A stretch of DNA of 46,280 bases from NCBI GenBank assembly GCA_900128395.1, contig LT649282.1:1-46280 (forward strand), given 5' to 3'. The first letter of the stretch is position 1; each line of letters opens with the position of its first letter. A model generated the notes under the pieces. It had not been told where the DNA came from and did no database searches. It saw only the letters and a program-made list of their open reading frames with translations. The translations under genes and the position numbers were made by a program. This document shows positions 9,132 through 19,646 of the stretch, in pieces. This stretch comes from Stramenopiles sp. TOSAG23-2 (lineage: Eukaryota; Sar).

Positions 9132-10673
9132 TCATCTTACTTTTTTCACTGTCTCATCAACGACATTAACTTCACCATCTTTCCCTTCGTCTTTAACTTC
9201 AATGTTTAAATTCATCGTTATTAAATCATCACATTCCATTTCCGCGTTGCTGCCACCATATACAAAAAGACTTTTAGTCTTCGCATTGAATGAACTAGTA
9301 TGCGCAAATCTTGCTTTGGGCGTACACGGCTTCAATGCTGCTTCCGTCCATTGATTCTTTTTCAAATTTAAAACTAATAAATCATTGCAAACTTTTTGAC
9401 CATCAAATCCACCCATGATAGCAAGATGTATCGGGCTCACCTTTGCGCTAATATGGCCACATCGTGGTATCAATGTTGTCATACCATGTTTTTCAGATTC
9501 CCATTCAAAAGTCTCTACGTTGAATACACATACGTCTGCACAAAGACTTTGTGTTCCTCGTCCACCATAAACATAAATTTTGCCAGATTGCGGCATTTTA
9601 GTCTTTTTATCACCTAAAGTTATATTTGATAAATTGTTACTGACACTATTTTCTACTGTCGTTGTTTCTTGTTGTTGCTCTCCGTCTTCGTTGCTATTAT
9701 TGCTATTTTCATTATCGTTTTCTGATATTGCTGCTGTTGTTGTTGCTGGGGTGACATCGGCAAAAAACACTGCACTGTGCATTTCACGTGGTAATGGAAT
9801 TGCAGAGGATGGTCCTATCGTAGTTGCAGCTTGAACAAATGGATTATCAAATGGTCGCCAATGTACATCATCTGGATCCGTAACATCTAATATGTGCATA
9901 TCATTTAAAGGTCCAGTTGTTGGAGAACCACCGCCAAATATGAAAATAAAGGAGCCATTTGTACCTACACTGACAGTATTGTTTTCTTCAACAGTAGCTT
10001 TCAAGTTGGTCATAATTTTGTTCTGTTTATCATTTAATTTCCCAGGCACAAAAGTTGCTGTATGGCCATTTCTTGCACTTGGTGGTGGATTATGTATAAT
10101 TTTTCCAGTTGTATCCACTTTCGTTTTACCAATAATTTTAGACCATATAAAACTATTATTATTTGATACATCTAGTACATATAAATCGTCTAAACAATGG
10201 TCTTGCGTTCTTGCCATGCCACCAAACATATACAACTTGGTCCCAACAGCAATTGTACTATGTCCACTTCGAGGGTCTGGTATTGTTCCATTAGCTGATA
10301 CTGTGCCCCACTTTTTTGATTCCATATTGAACACGCTTATTTGCTTCATATCAAACGACTCACCTTTTCGGTTTGCACCACCAAGCAAATATAGTTTATT
10401 AAGATCTTTACAATATGTGATGGTTGCACCACCCCTACCTGGTGGTAAAAATTTATCAACTTGTACATTTCCTGCTTGTTTATGCATTTTTTTACGGTTG
10501 CGCTGTGCTTTTTTCTTCCCATGTGGTTTTTTCTTCGACTTAGTAGCTGTTTGGTTATTATTATTATTACCATTTGGCGATAATATATTTGTTGTTACAG
10601 TTAACGCGTCTAATTCTTCATAATACATTGTTTCTTGCTTCGTCTCCGAAGACGAAGATGCCATTGCCGCCAT
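9132..10673 (-). CDS. Kelch-repeat beta-propeller protein
   Basis: This 513-residue protein starts MAAMASSSSE. Residues about 40-72 form a strongly basic segment (SKKKPHGKKKAQRNRKK), likely a nuclear or nucleolar signal. From residue 75 on there are about six Kelch repeats, recognisable by LYLLGGANRKG, PRSGHSTIAVGTKLYMFGG, PSARNGHTATF, FIFGGG, IYVYGGRG, PRCGHISAKV, LAIMGGFDG and SLFVYGG. Kelch propellers are protein-interaction platforms. A large acidic Asn/Glu-rich loop interrupts the propeller. There is no BTB, F-box or catalytic domain. The likeliest parallel is KLHDC-type or nucleolar Kelch proteins, but the exact orthologue is unclear. Confidence 0.88.
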   Translation of the reverse strand: MAAMASSSSETKQETMYYEELDALTVTTNILSPNGNNNNNQTATKSKKKPHGKKKAQRNRKKMHKQAGNVQVDKFLPPGRGGATITYCKDLNKLYLLGGANRKGESFDMKQISVFNMESKKWGTVSANGTIPDPRSGHSTIAVGTKLYMFGGMARTQDHCLDDLYVLDVSNNNSFIWSKIIGKTKVDTTGKIIHNPPPSARNGHTATFVPGKLNDKQNKIMTNLKATVEENNTVSVGTNGSFIFIFGGGSPTTGPLNDMHILDVTDPDDVHWRPFDNPFVQAATTIGPSSAIPLPREMHSAVFFADVTPATTTAAISENDNENSNNSNEDGEQQQETTTVENSVSNNLSNITLGDKKTKMPQSGKIYVYGGRGTQSLCADVCVFNVETFEWESEKHGMTTLIPRCGHISAKVSPIHLAIMGGFDGQKVCNDLLVLNLKKNQWTEAALKPCTPKARFAHTSSFNAKTKSLFVYGGSNAEMECDDLITMNLNIEVKDEGKDGEVNVVDETVKKVR

Positions 10674-10690
10674 ATTTATAAAAGAAGGTA

Positions 10691-10906
10691 TTGCTTTAAA
10701 TCAATAATTTCTGTGTATGCGTCTGTGTTTTAATCTTCCCCAATTTGCTAAATGATGATACTGTATATATCTGTCCCTCGATCTGTAGTGTTTGAAATTT
10801 GCTTTAAATCAATAATTTCTGTGTATGCGTCTGTGTTTTAATCTTCCCCAATTTGCTAAATGATGATACTGTATATATCTGTCCCTCGATCTGTAGTGTT
10901 TGAATT
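10691..10906. repeat. Tandem duplication, two copies of 108 bp
   Basis: Positions 10691-10798 and 10799-10906 appear identical, joined head to tail. They lie 18 bases upstream of the Kelch start codon, so the duplicate doubles its leader or promoter. Each copy begins TTGCTTTAAATCAATAATTT. Confidence 0.95.
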
Positions 10907-11304
10907 GTTTATGTATTTTTATAATATTATTCAAAAATCAATTTTTTTAACTGCTGATTTGTTGTTGATGATGTTTTATTATTACCAAGTATTACACGAA
11001 TAGTAAGGCCCATGCGTTAGCATAAACATAGAACATAGTGTCACATTCCCTGCCCTGAAGTGTGTGGGTGTCAATAATGTATCTCGTGTTTCTATATGTT
11101 GTTTTTAATATTATAAGGATCTATTTATGTGTAATCTTGTAGTATAATATCTTATAGTGTTTATAGTGAAATAGTATCTATTAATGTAGTTAAATTTCAC
11201 TTAGCAGCTGAGTGTGTACACTTCAAAGGGTGTGGCAAGATTATAGCGAAGTGGTCCCTATTGCTTAGAGTATGGATTGGTACAACGTCAAATGTCACGC
11301 GGAG
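10907..11304. other. Gene-free DNA left of the 35-bp array
   Basis: No frame or RNA gene supported. The composition shifts from AT-rich to mixed near 11200. A few short echoes of the array (TGTGTACAC, GGTGTGG) may be eroded repeat units. Confidence 0.4.
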
Positions 11305-12074
11305 AGGCCGTACACAGCAGGGGCTAAATTTCGTTTTTTAGGCCGTACACACCAGGGGTTATTCTTCCGTTTTTAGGCCGTACACACCAGGGGTTATTCT
11401 TCGTTTTTTAGGCCGTACACACCAGGGGTTATTTGTCCGCTTTTGTCCATAGACACAGCGGGGCTAAATGTCCGTTTTTAGGCCGTACACACCAGGGGTT
11501 ATTTGTCCGCTTTTGTCCATAGACACACCAGGGGCTAAATGTCCGTTTTTAGGCCGTACACACCAGGGGCTAAATGTCCGTTTTTAGGCCGTACACACCA
11601 GGGGCTAAATGTCCGTTTTTAGGCCGTACACACCAGGGGCTAAATGTCCGTTTTTAGGCCGTACACACCAGGGGCTAAATGTCCGTTTTTAGGCCGTACA
11701 CACCAGGGGCTAAATGTCCGTTTTTAGGCCGTACACACCAGGGGCTAAATGTCCGTTTTTAGGCCGTACACACCAGGGGCTAAATGTCCGTTTTTAGGCC
11801 GTACACACCAGGGGCTAAATGTCCGTTTTTAGGCCGTACACACCAGGGGCTAAATGTCCGTTTTTAGGCCGTACACACCAGGGGCTAAATGTCCGTTTTT
11901 AGGCCGTACACACCAGGGGCTAAATGTCCGTTTTTAGGCCGTACACACCAGGGGCTAAATGTCCGTTTTTAGGCCGTACACACCAGGGGTTATTTGTCCG
12001 CTTTTGTCCATAGACACAGCAGGGACTAAATATCTGCTTTTTTACGCCGTACACAGCAGGGACTAACTGTCCGC
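11305..12074. repeat. Minisatellite: 22 tandem units of 35 bp
   Basis: The unit begins AGGCCGTACACACCAGGGG, continues CTAAATGTCCG and ends TTTTT. Twelve units from 11551 to 11970 are identical. Units on both flanks are variants: GGGGTTATT in place of GGGGCTAAA, TGTCCGC, and a TCCATAGACAC version of the first half, which together form 70-bp higher-order pairs. The outermost units are the most diverged. The array is GC-richer than its surroundings. The period is not a multiple of three, and stop codons occur, so it is not coding. Confidence 0.97.
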
Positions 12075-12704
12075 TATTCTAAGCTTTACATATATTCATA
12101 GACTAATTGTACCTATCACATTAACAAATCGATAAATCTATTTCATTTCCATCAAAATCATCCATTTCTTAATCCAAAATCACACAGAAATGCATAAAAT
12201 CACTCGTCCAATTTTCCAAATGGCTTTTCCAAAACTATTCAACAGGAATTTTGACAAAGTTAAATTTTCAATTATTTCATAGGTAAATATACTTCTTAGT
12301 TATAAATATATAAAGTATAATGCTATTTCATGCTATCGATTTTACCATGTTATAAGCATTTTGACAATCTACTATGAGACCCTTAAATTGTTTTAAATTT
12401 TATAAACTAAAAGTAATTACTTATGATATTTCAGGGCAGGGGTCCTTGCCTGGCAGGCGAATGTTGTTAATGTTTTGAAATTCTAATTCTAATTTCCACT
12501 TTCAACTATAAAATGCGGCATTTTTTCATGAGGAAATTAAAAATGTGCAAAATTCTTGGAAAAAATGGCATGAATAATGTGAAGAATGTGTGTCAAAAAA
12601 AATCAAAATTCAAATATATTATAGATTATAAAAATTATAAACTACATATATACGTAGTCGGATAGATACAAATTGTGGGATAGATGTATCAAAATTCAGT
12701 GTAT
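12075..12704. other. Region between the array and FANCD2
   Basis: No gene seen. It is AT-rich apart from a GC-rich patch near 12433-12460 containing GCCTGGCAGGC, a near-palindrome. It would hold the FANCD2 promoter; no core element recognised. Confidence 0.45.
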
Positions 12705-12950
12705 ACGATAACACCATGGATAAATTAGTGGAACTGCCATTGAATCAAGCGATTGATGTGGCTACCACGTTATTGCAAGAGACGAATGCGGTATTGCCAG
12801 TCTCGACACAAATGTTAGAACGGCTGCACGATAACACCATGGATAAATTAGTGGAACTGCCATTGAATCAAGCGATTGATGTGGCTACCACGTTATTGCA
12901 AGAGACGAATGCGGTATTGCCAGTCTCGACACAAATGTTAGAACGGCTGC
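12705..12950. repeat. Exact 123-bp tandem duplication across the FANCD2 start codon
   Basis: Copies 12705-12827 and 12828-12950 appear identical and include the ATG with its upstream context ACGATAACACC. The period is 41 codons, so the frame runs through both copies. ATG codons lie at 12716 and 12839. Confidence 0.97.
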
Positions 12951-15900
12951 GATTAAATTTAGACGACGAAATGGGAATGAAACGAATATTAAAAATGTTA
13001 ATTATGTATGGCGCACCTAGTCCAATTTTGACAGATCAGTTGTTGGAATTATTGCAAATTTCTGAGTATCCGAAAGGCATTATAGAGTGTACTGCAGCAT
13101 TGGCAGGAAACAATGAGAAAAATTTGGAGAAAATCATCATGTCTTTTCAAGACTTTATCCACTCTGCTGGTGATGGTGATTTATGGTTAAATATTATTGG
13201 TGCCTTGTCTGAACTGGAATTAACCAGTGAAAGGTTGAGAATCAGGGTATTTAAATTAATAACCGAATCATTAGATATTGTAGAAGAAGAAGACGTCCCG
13301 ATTGTCGTGCGTACGTTGCTACATACGGTCACAAAGTCAACTGCACAACAAATCGTACGTTTAGTACGCCAACAATGCTCCAGTCTATCTCTAGAAACGC
13401 AATATTTACTATTGCAAGTTATAGAAACGTCAATGAAAATTGAATCAAATTTACCAAAAATATTTTTAAATAGCTTCAAAATCAATTTTCCAAATAATGC
13501 CTTTGATTTATGTTTATTATTGAGTATCTCACAAATCGATACTTATCATCAAAGGGCCAATAATTGCATTTTTGATGCATTAACGATGACAACCACAATA
13601 TCATCTACTACAAGTGCAACTAATAAAAACAATGTTAACAACAAGTATAATAATAAATATCTAAAAATATCCGATATTGTGTCTATATGTAAACGAACAA
13701 AAGAAATAGAATGGGAAACATTTTCATTGCCGATGTTCAAATTTATACAATTTGTATTAATCAGAATCACCGAACATCGAAATGGCGCATCGTTGAGACG
13801 CCGAATGATTCAGTTGTGCCAACAATCGTTGGCAACGCTATTATGCTCTAGCGAGGAATGCCGAAGCACTATTTTCACAAATTTAATAACAATAACACAA
13901 TGTTCTCCATCATTTTATCGAAAATTGCCTGATTACAAAGGGAAAAGTGATTGGAAAATTGTGTTGGATGACAACAGTTACGTATCAGGGGCAATGATTA
14001 GTGACATGGCTAGTGATGTTCTGCTAACTTGTGCAAGGAAAATACCAAGATTGTTACGTACACATGTATATATTTTAGAAGAAGAGTTGTTTCGACCGAG
14101 ATTATCAGAAAAAATTGTTTTATCAACATGGACTATTCATCAACTTTGTCGCACGTTGATATATATATATAACGACGAGGAAGAAGAAACTAATAATACA
14201 CCGATGGCAAATTATGGCAATAGTATTAGCAATAGCGGTAGTGGTAGTAGTAACAGCAGCAGTAGCAAAAGCTCTGCCAGATTGTTACAGTCAAGTAATA
14301 GCTCCTCCTCGCAGCAGCAATCATCCTACTCCTCTAGAAATTATAGTAATTTACTTGTATCCGTTCAAAAACTTTTAATATCAGGATCCAATACAATAAA
14401 CAATAGTAATATAAATAAAAATAATAAAAATAACATATCGTCGCGATATGAATCTATATACCAGCAACAACGAGTTGGTATGATTATGGCAATGCATTTG
14501 TTAAAATCTAATTGTTTGACTACTATTAGTTGTAAGGATATTATCAATTGGGTACTTCGTTTGCTTGGTTTAATTGTTAATCGATATAATTATATGGACA
14601 AAACTGGCAGCAATCGTAGTGCTGCAGGTAACAATGATAAATTCGATAACAAAAATGACATTGAAAATGAATATTTAAACGATATTTTTAGTTACGGAAT
14701 GGATTTATTAAAAGAAAATTTACGCTTTATCCCTGGAAAACTTTGCAATGAAATAATATATAAAGTTATTATAAAACAAATGGAAAGTGAACAGAGTATT
14801 CTTAAAAGTAACGATGATGATACTGAAGGTAGTATCATGCGTCAACGTAGCAAGATTCGTAGCAATAATACAAATAGCAATGGTAAAGAATCCTATTTAA
14901 ACAACGTATTGAATGGTGTGAAGGGTAAAACAAACAAGTCGTTGTACAATAAGTGTTCTCCAATGCCTGAGTTTGCGTTAAATTGCATCGTGGATTTAAA
15001 TGTAGATATCAATAACAAATCAACATCAAACATAATGTCATTCAATGCATATTTAAATTTACATTCAGAAATGATAATATCAAAACGTAAACATCAATTT
15101 AATGAAAACAATGATGATAACGAAAATGCGCTAACGTTATCCCCTAGAGATATTTCATCACTTTTATCTGCAACATGCGTTAATTTTGCATTGCCCGCAT
15201 GGGAATGTGTAAACAACAATAAGAAATCAAATATTGTTGGTAACAAGCGCACTGTTGTAAATGGCGACAATATAAAGCAAATAAAGAAAAAAAGGCGTAT
15301 ATCTCTACAATCTATTGATACGAATGGAAATGTCAACAATAATTTTAGCAGCGGGGCTGGTATTCAACAAACGGATTCTAACACAGCATATTATGACAAC
15401 AATTCAGTGTGGTATTATGAAGATTTTCATAATGATGTCAATGTGTTAAGGACTAACATAGCTAATCTATCGTCAAATTATGACAAGATAAATTATGCAC
15501 ATTCGTGTTTTCAAGCGTTATTATTTCAATGTGCAATTTGTAATTTTATAGGCGAGGAAGTTGATGGTAAACCAAATTTAATGGACACAAATCCAAATCT
15601 GATGAAAGATTACAAAGTCATTATGTTCCAATCGTATCGTCGTTTTATTTGGTTGCGTATAAAATTGGATTTACTTCTTTTAAATTTGAATGAAACACGT
15701 AGCGTAAATGCTTTTGCAAATGACTTTAAACTTGTTCAAAAATTATTAGTATTAGAGCAAAAAGTAAAGACAGAAATGCCAAGTCCAAGCTTTTACGTGG
15801 TATTACATGCTTATCAAAATGCGTCCATGCCAATGAGCAACGAGAACATAAGCGATGATGATGATGATATGGATAGCGATGGGAGTAATACTATTTACAG

Positions 15901-16991
15901 TTGTTTTCAATGTGAAATATTAAGTGATTTGTACCATTGGATGCATAAAGTATTCTCAAGCGATTATAATGTTTCTGGTAGACTAGATGAATTTACATCA
16001 ATGAAAATGCTAAACCCCATAGAAATACAAAAAGCACTGAAAATGTTTTTGAGTACAAAATGTATTGAAGTGCTTGGAAAGCATTGCATGGAAACCATTC
16101 ACTACGGTCGATTACTACGTCGTACTAATACTCTTAATAACGATGGTAACGGTTTAGGTGATATAAACAAGCTGCAAACAATCGTAATGTCACAATTGCG
16201 TATATATACTGCCATTGAATTATTGTTAAAGCAATATCATGCAAATAGACATACCGTGGATGTAACTAATAGTTTGTATTTTAAACTATTTGAAGACTTA
16301 ATTGCCGGTTTTACATATAATGCCAAGAATGTAACCAATGACAAGACGGCTACATCAATCTATATGTTGAAAGATTTATGTTTTACACAGCTTAAGATGC
16401 ATTTAGAATTAGTTGAAGATAGCACGGTTGCATCGAAAATTGTGGATATATTGTCTCTACTAACTGCAAACGTAGCGAAAGCGGTTTGTATTCCTCCGAT
16501 TGTCTATAAAACAGTTGTACAAAACATATTTCCATTGCAATCAAATATAAATCATTTACACATAGGAAACCTTCAACATCAACACAACAACAGCAGTAAT
16601 ACCAATGTCCATGGGAATGGCTGCAATAATCATGGCAGCAATGGATCATCATCATCATCATCATCATCAGTATCTAATCATTCCAAGAATTATATTCATG
16701 CGCCATGGATCGTATTAGATGAATATGAGATGGCATATAGCGGAATGTTGAAAATGAGACAAAAAACATTGATAAAAGAATCAAATCCAAAATTGATGCT
16801 AGTTGATTTATTGAAAAGTGGCGGAAACGCAGCTGGTATGGCACCTACTTTTCCTGCCCAACTTGTGTATGTCATACATGGCTTGGTTACGTCTAGTTTC
16901 ATTAACATGCGGACAAATTCAATGATTTATATGATTAATGATTTAGTTGAAAGTTTTAAAATCATTACGATGAGAATTGATATAGATGGAA

Positions 16992-17030
<39 letters not shown>

Positions 17031-18160
17031 CAACTGAAGAAATGGAGACAAGTACAAATACTACGACAACAACAACAAGTAGGTCTGCTACAACAACAAC
17101 AACAACAACAACAACAAATATGACTAATACTGCCAAAGATATACAAGCGATTTCAAAGGATAATTACGAAATTTTCTATGAGTTATTTTTAAAATTTTGC
17201 AATTGCTCTTTAGCCGCAGTAAATGCAACGTCGAATACCGCAGGTAGTAATAATATCGTAACACCATACGATGATTTTTTCATAGCTACAAAACAAATTT
17301 GCGAAATGTTGGAAATGTTTAGCAAATTTGAAATTAATGATGAGAGAAATTATACATATATTTTGATTGCATGTATGCATAGCATTCGTTTAAGTTGGAA
17401 AAAATTTGATGATGCAATTGCATGGCGCACTACGAACAGACAAAATGACAATAAAACGAATTCAAAAGATTGGTGGAATAATAAGAAATTGAACGTAGCT
17501 ATTATTGGTGCCAATAATTTATGTGGAATAATCTTAAAGACATTACAGATGATTGAATCAAATAATAAAAATGGAATTACAAATATTGAACTTTTATCTG
17601 AATTAAAACAATTGATACAAAAGTTTAAATATTACTTGCTGGAAATGAGAACATTGTACCATGTTGAAGAATTATCTACAGAAGAGAAAAATGAATGGAT
17701 TAATGCAATCAATGAACGTAGAAAGAAATTTATATATCGCTTAGATGCCCAATGCCTGGAAACGCTTACAATTGAGCAACAATGGAGTAAATCTATTCAA
17801 AGTATGGAATCTGGTATAAATCATGTTGCTTTAAACGAGGAGAAGGATGTAGAACAATCCAAGGGACAAAGTGGTAGTGGATGGAGAGTTATATATGCAA
17901 AAACTGGTAAAGGTATAGAAGAAGATGGAGAGAAAGTTGCTTTAAACGAGGAGAAGGATGTAGAACAATCCAAGGGACAAAGTGGTAGTGGATGGAGAGT
18001 TATATATGCAAAAACTGGTAAAGGTGTCGAAGAAGATGGAGAGAGAGGAGGGAATAGTAGTAGTGGTAGTAGTAGTGATGAGGAAAGTGAAGAAGAGGAT
18101 GAGGAAAGGTATGATGAATATGATGATAGTTATGTAACAGAGAGTGATCATGATGATTGA
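12716..18160 (+). CDS. FANCD2: FANCD2-like Fanconi anaemia protein
   Basis: This 1814-residue single-exon protein is a helical-repeat FANCD2. The best segment is EEEDVPIVVRTLLHTVTK, matching the DLPVIIKFILHSVT region of human FANCD2, within matching flanks. A later VQKLLIS followed by RVGMIMAMHLL aligns with human VIRKQLSS and GIIGAVTMAG, which puts K552 at the monoubiquitinated K561 position. FANCD2 clamps on DNA with FANCI at stalled forks and interstrand crosslinks. Asn-, Ser- and Thr-rich inserts (AAT run near 16996-17029, ACA run near 17091-17117) interrupt the solenoid. The C-terminus is strongly acidic, as in other FANCD2 proteins. Two oddities are the 41-residue N-terminal duplication and the 37-residue C-terminal duplication. 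Starting at 12839 instead gives 1773 residues and is equally plausible. Confidence 0.85.
17825..18046. repeat. In-frame 111-bp tandem duplication near the FANCD2 C-terminus
   Basis: Copies 17825-17935 and 17936-18046 differ at about three bases near their 3' ends (GIEEDGEK versus GVEEDGER). Each encodes 37 residues beginning VALNEEKDVEQSKG, just before the acidic tail. Confidence 0.95.
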
Positions 18161-18254
18161 TTTATATAAAACAAATAAAAAAACAGAAAGAAATTATCAT
18201 TATATCATCAGAGTATTTTTAATATATATTTCAATTTTCCATTTTTACAAAATG

Positions 18255-18446
18255 CTACCTGGGATGTTTGTCTTCTAACTCTTTCATTTTACGTGCCTGT
18301 CTTCTTTTTTCCATCACCTCTTCTTTATTTAATGATATGACATTTGGTATTCGTCTAGCAAATATAGTTGCGCCAGCCATCGATGCAGCAAACCCACTAA
18401 ATAAAAATGCACTTCTCCAAGTAAATAATTTCGCTTTCCACGACAT
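18255..18446 (-). CDS. Small single-membrane-helix protein (63 residues), unknown
   Basis: I start at the ATG at 18446 (MSWKAKLFTWRSAF); the frame extends upstream but only through a leader-like T-rich stretch. Residues about 9-28 form a hydrophobic helix (SAFLFSGFAASMAGATIF), followed by a basic, charged tail (MEKRRQARKMKELEDKHPR). The layout, a short helix with a basic face and a coiled C-terminus, resembles small mitochondrial inner-membrane proteins, which is inference only. It is convergent with FANCD2, whose stop codon lies 95 bases away. Confidence 0.6.
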   Translation of the reverse strand: MSWKAKLFTWRSAFLFSGFAASMAGATIFARRIPNVISLNKEEVMEKRRQARKMKELEDKHPR

Positions 18447-18700
18447 TTGCGCTCTTTTGATTTGAAAAAAGAAGACGAATTTTTCTATAGTTATCACAAT
18501 TCGCTGATGATACCTACATACATATATATATATATTATAGAAAAGGGTGCAAAGATAAAATATATTTTTTTTTTTGAAATAAACAAAGCACCAAAGGCAT
18601 ATATATGCATATCTATATTGATTTTTGATTTAGATTTATTTTTTTTTTTTTATATAGGAACGAGACGTACGTGCGTACAGAAATTCTTACTATATGAATT

Positions 18701-19312
18701 ATGGATATGCAAGCTGTGGCACCAGGATTGGCAGCGTTTGATATTGCCTATATATATGCTTGCACGTGATTTTAAGCATTTACTACCTATGATCACTTTA
18801 TGGAAATGTTTGAGGTATACTACAAGGTGTTGGAAAAAGAGCTTAGTGAAAAATCATTGGATCAATCCCCATCTGAACGGTACGAAAAGGTGAAAAAAGA
18901 TTTCCTGTGTATTTTGATAATGTTTTACATGACAAATGGTGTCCAAGCTTTAGCAAATAAGCCGAAGTGGATTAAACGTTCTAAAAAAGATGCCAAAAAA
19001 ATACAGGAACCAGATTGGCTTAAAGTGGCAGAAGACTGGGCAACAAACCGTGTACATGAAGCTGAACGAATTGTGAATCCGAAACCGTACAAAAACAACT
19101 GGGAGGGACAGCAGATTCGTGCACTGAAAGATGGTCATATCCGGAGATCAAAGTCCGGCGCATTAAACTCATTATACGAAATCTATATTAAGCACCCAGA
19201 ACTTTTCGGTGAACTCATGAATACTTCAATATTCAATACCAGTATTTTTACAAATAGAAATGGTGCTGGACGCGGTGGCATATGTATCCGTGAGTCTGTT
19301 GTGTGCGAGTGA
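18701..19312 (+). pseudogene. Unrecognised coding block of atypical composition, broken or spliced
   Basis: An open frame from the ATG at 18800 to 19312 encodes 170 residues with clear coding character (MEMFEVYYKVLEKELSEKSL at the start; later IRRSKSGALNSLYEIYIKHP). In the same frame an upstream ATG at 18701 begins MDMQAVAPGLAAFDIAYIYA and is cut by TGA and TAA nine bases apart near 18767-18775. This suggests either a decayed gene or an unrecognised intron, with a candidate acceptor TTTTAAG before 18776. Near the 3' end, CC-GTGAGT at about 19290 looks like a splice donor. Codons such as CTG, CCG and CGG are commoner than in neighbouring genes. No family recognised; transferred, viral or mobile origin is possible but unproven. 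Confidence 0.5.
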
Positions 19313-19334
19313 TTTCAGGCACAACATGGAAAGA

Positions 19335-19354
19335 TGCACATGTGCACATGTGCA
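19335..19354. repeat. Perfect 20-bp palindrome between convergent genes
   Basis: TGCACATGTGCACATGTGCA is self-complementary and runs into a CA repeat. It lies 22 bases after the stop of the block ending at 19312 and before the convergent BSD gene. Confidence 0.7.
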
Positions 19355-19646
19355 CACACACACACACATCATCTCTCCCCAAAGGAATAAAGTACATACA
19401 AGCAAAAGAAGGTATATAAGCACATATAGGTCATGATGAAATTATGAAATTGTATAATAGAGTACAGTATGCATTTCCCATTTTAAGTATTACTATATTA
19501 TATTTAAGGGATATGAAGCTTTGTGTGTTGCAATAATTTTAAACCATGTTTTATACCCCTTCACATTAATTCAAATTAACAATCTCTTTTTTTTTCTTCT
19601 ATAATAATTTATAGAAAACATACATACACACACACACACACACATC

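Noticed and set aside
11305-12074. Regular 35-bp units suggested a CRISPR array
   Set aside because: The whole unit repeats with no unique spacers, there are no cas genes, and the surroundings are eukaryotic.
16927-17146. Minus-strand frames rich in Ile, Val and Cys opposite FANCD2
   Set aside because: They are antisense readings of the AAT and ACA triplet runs in FANCD2.
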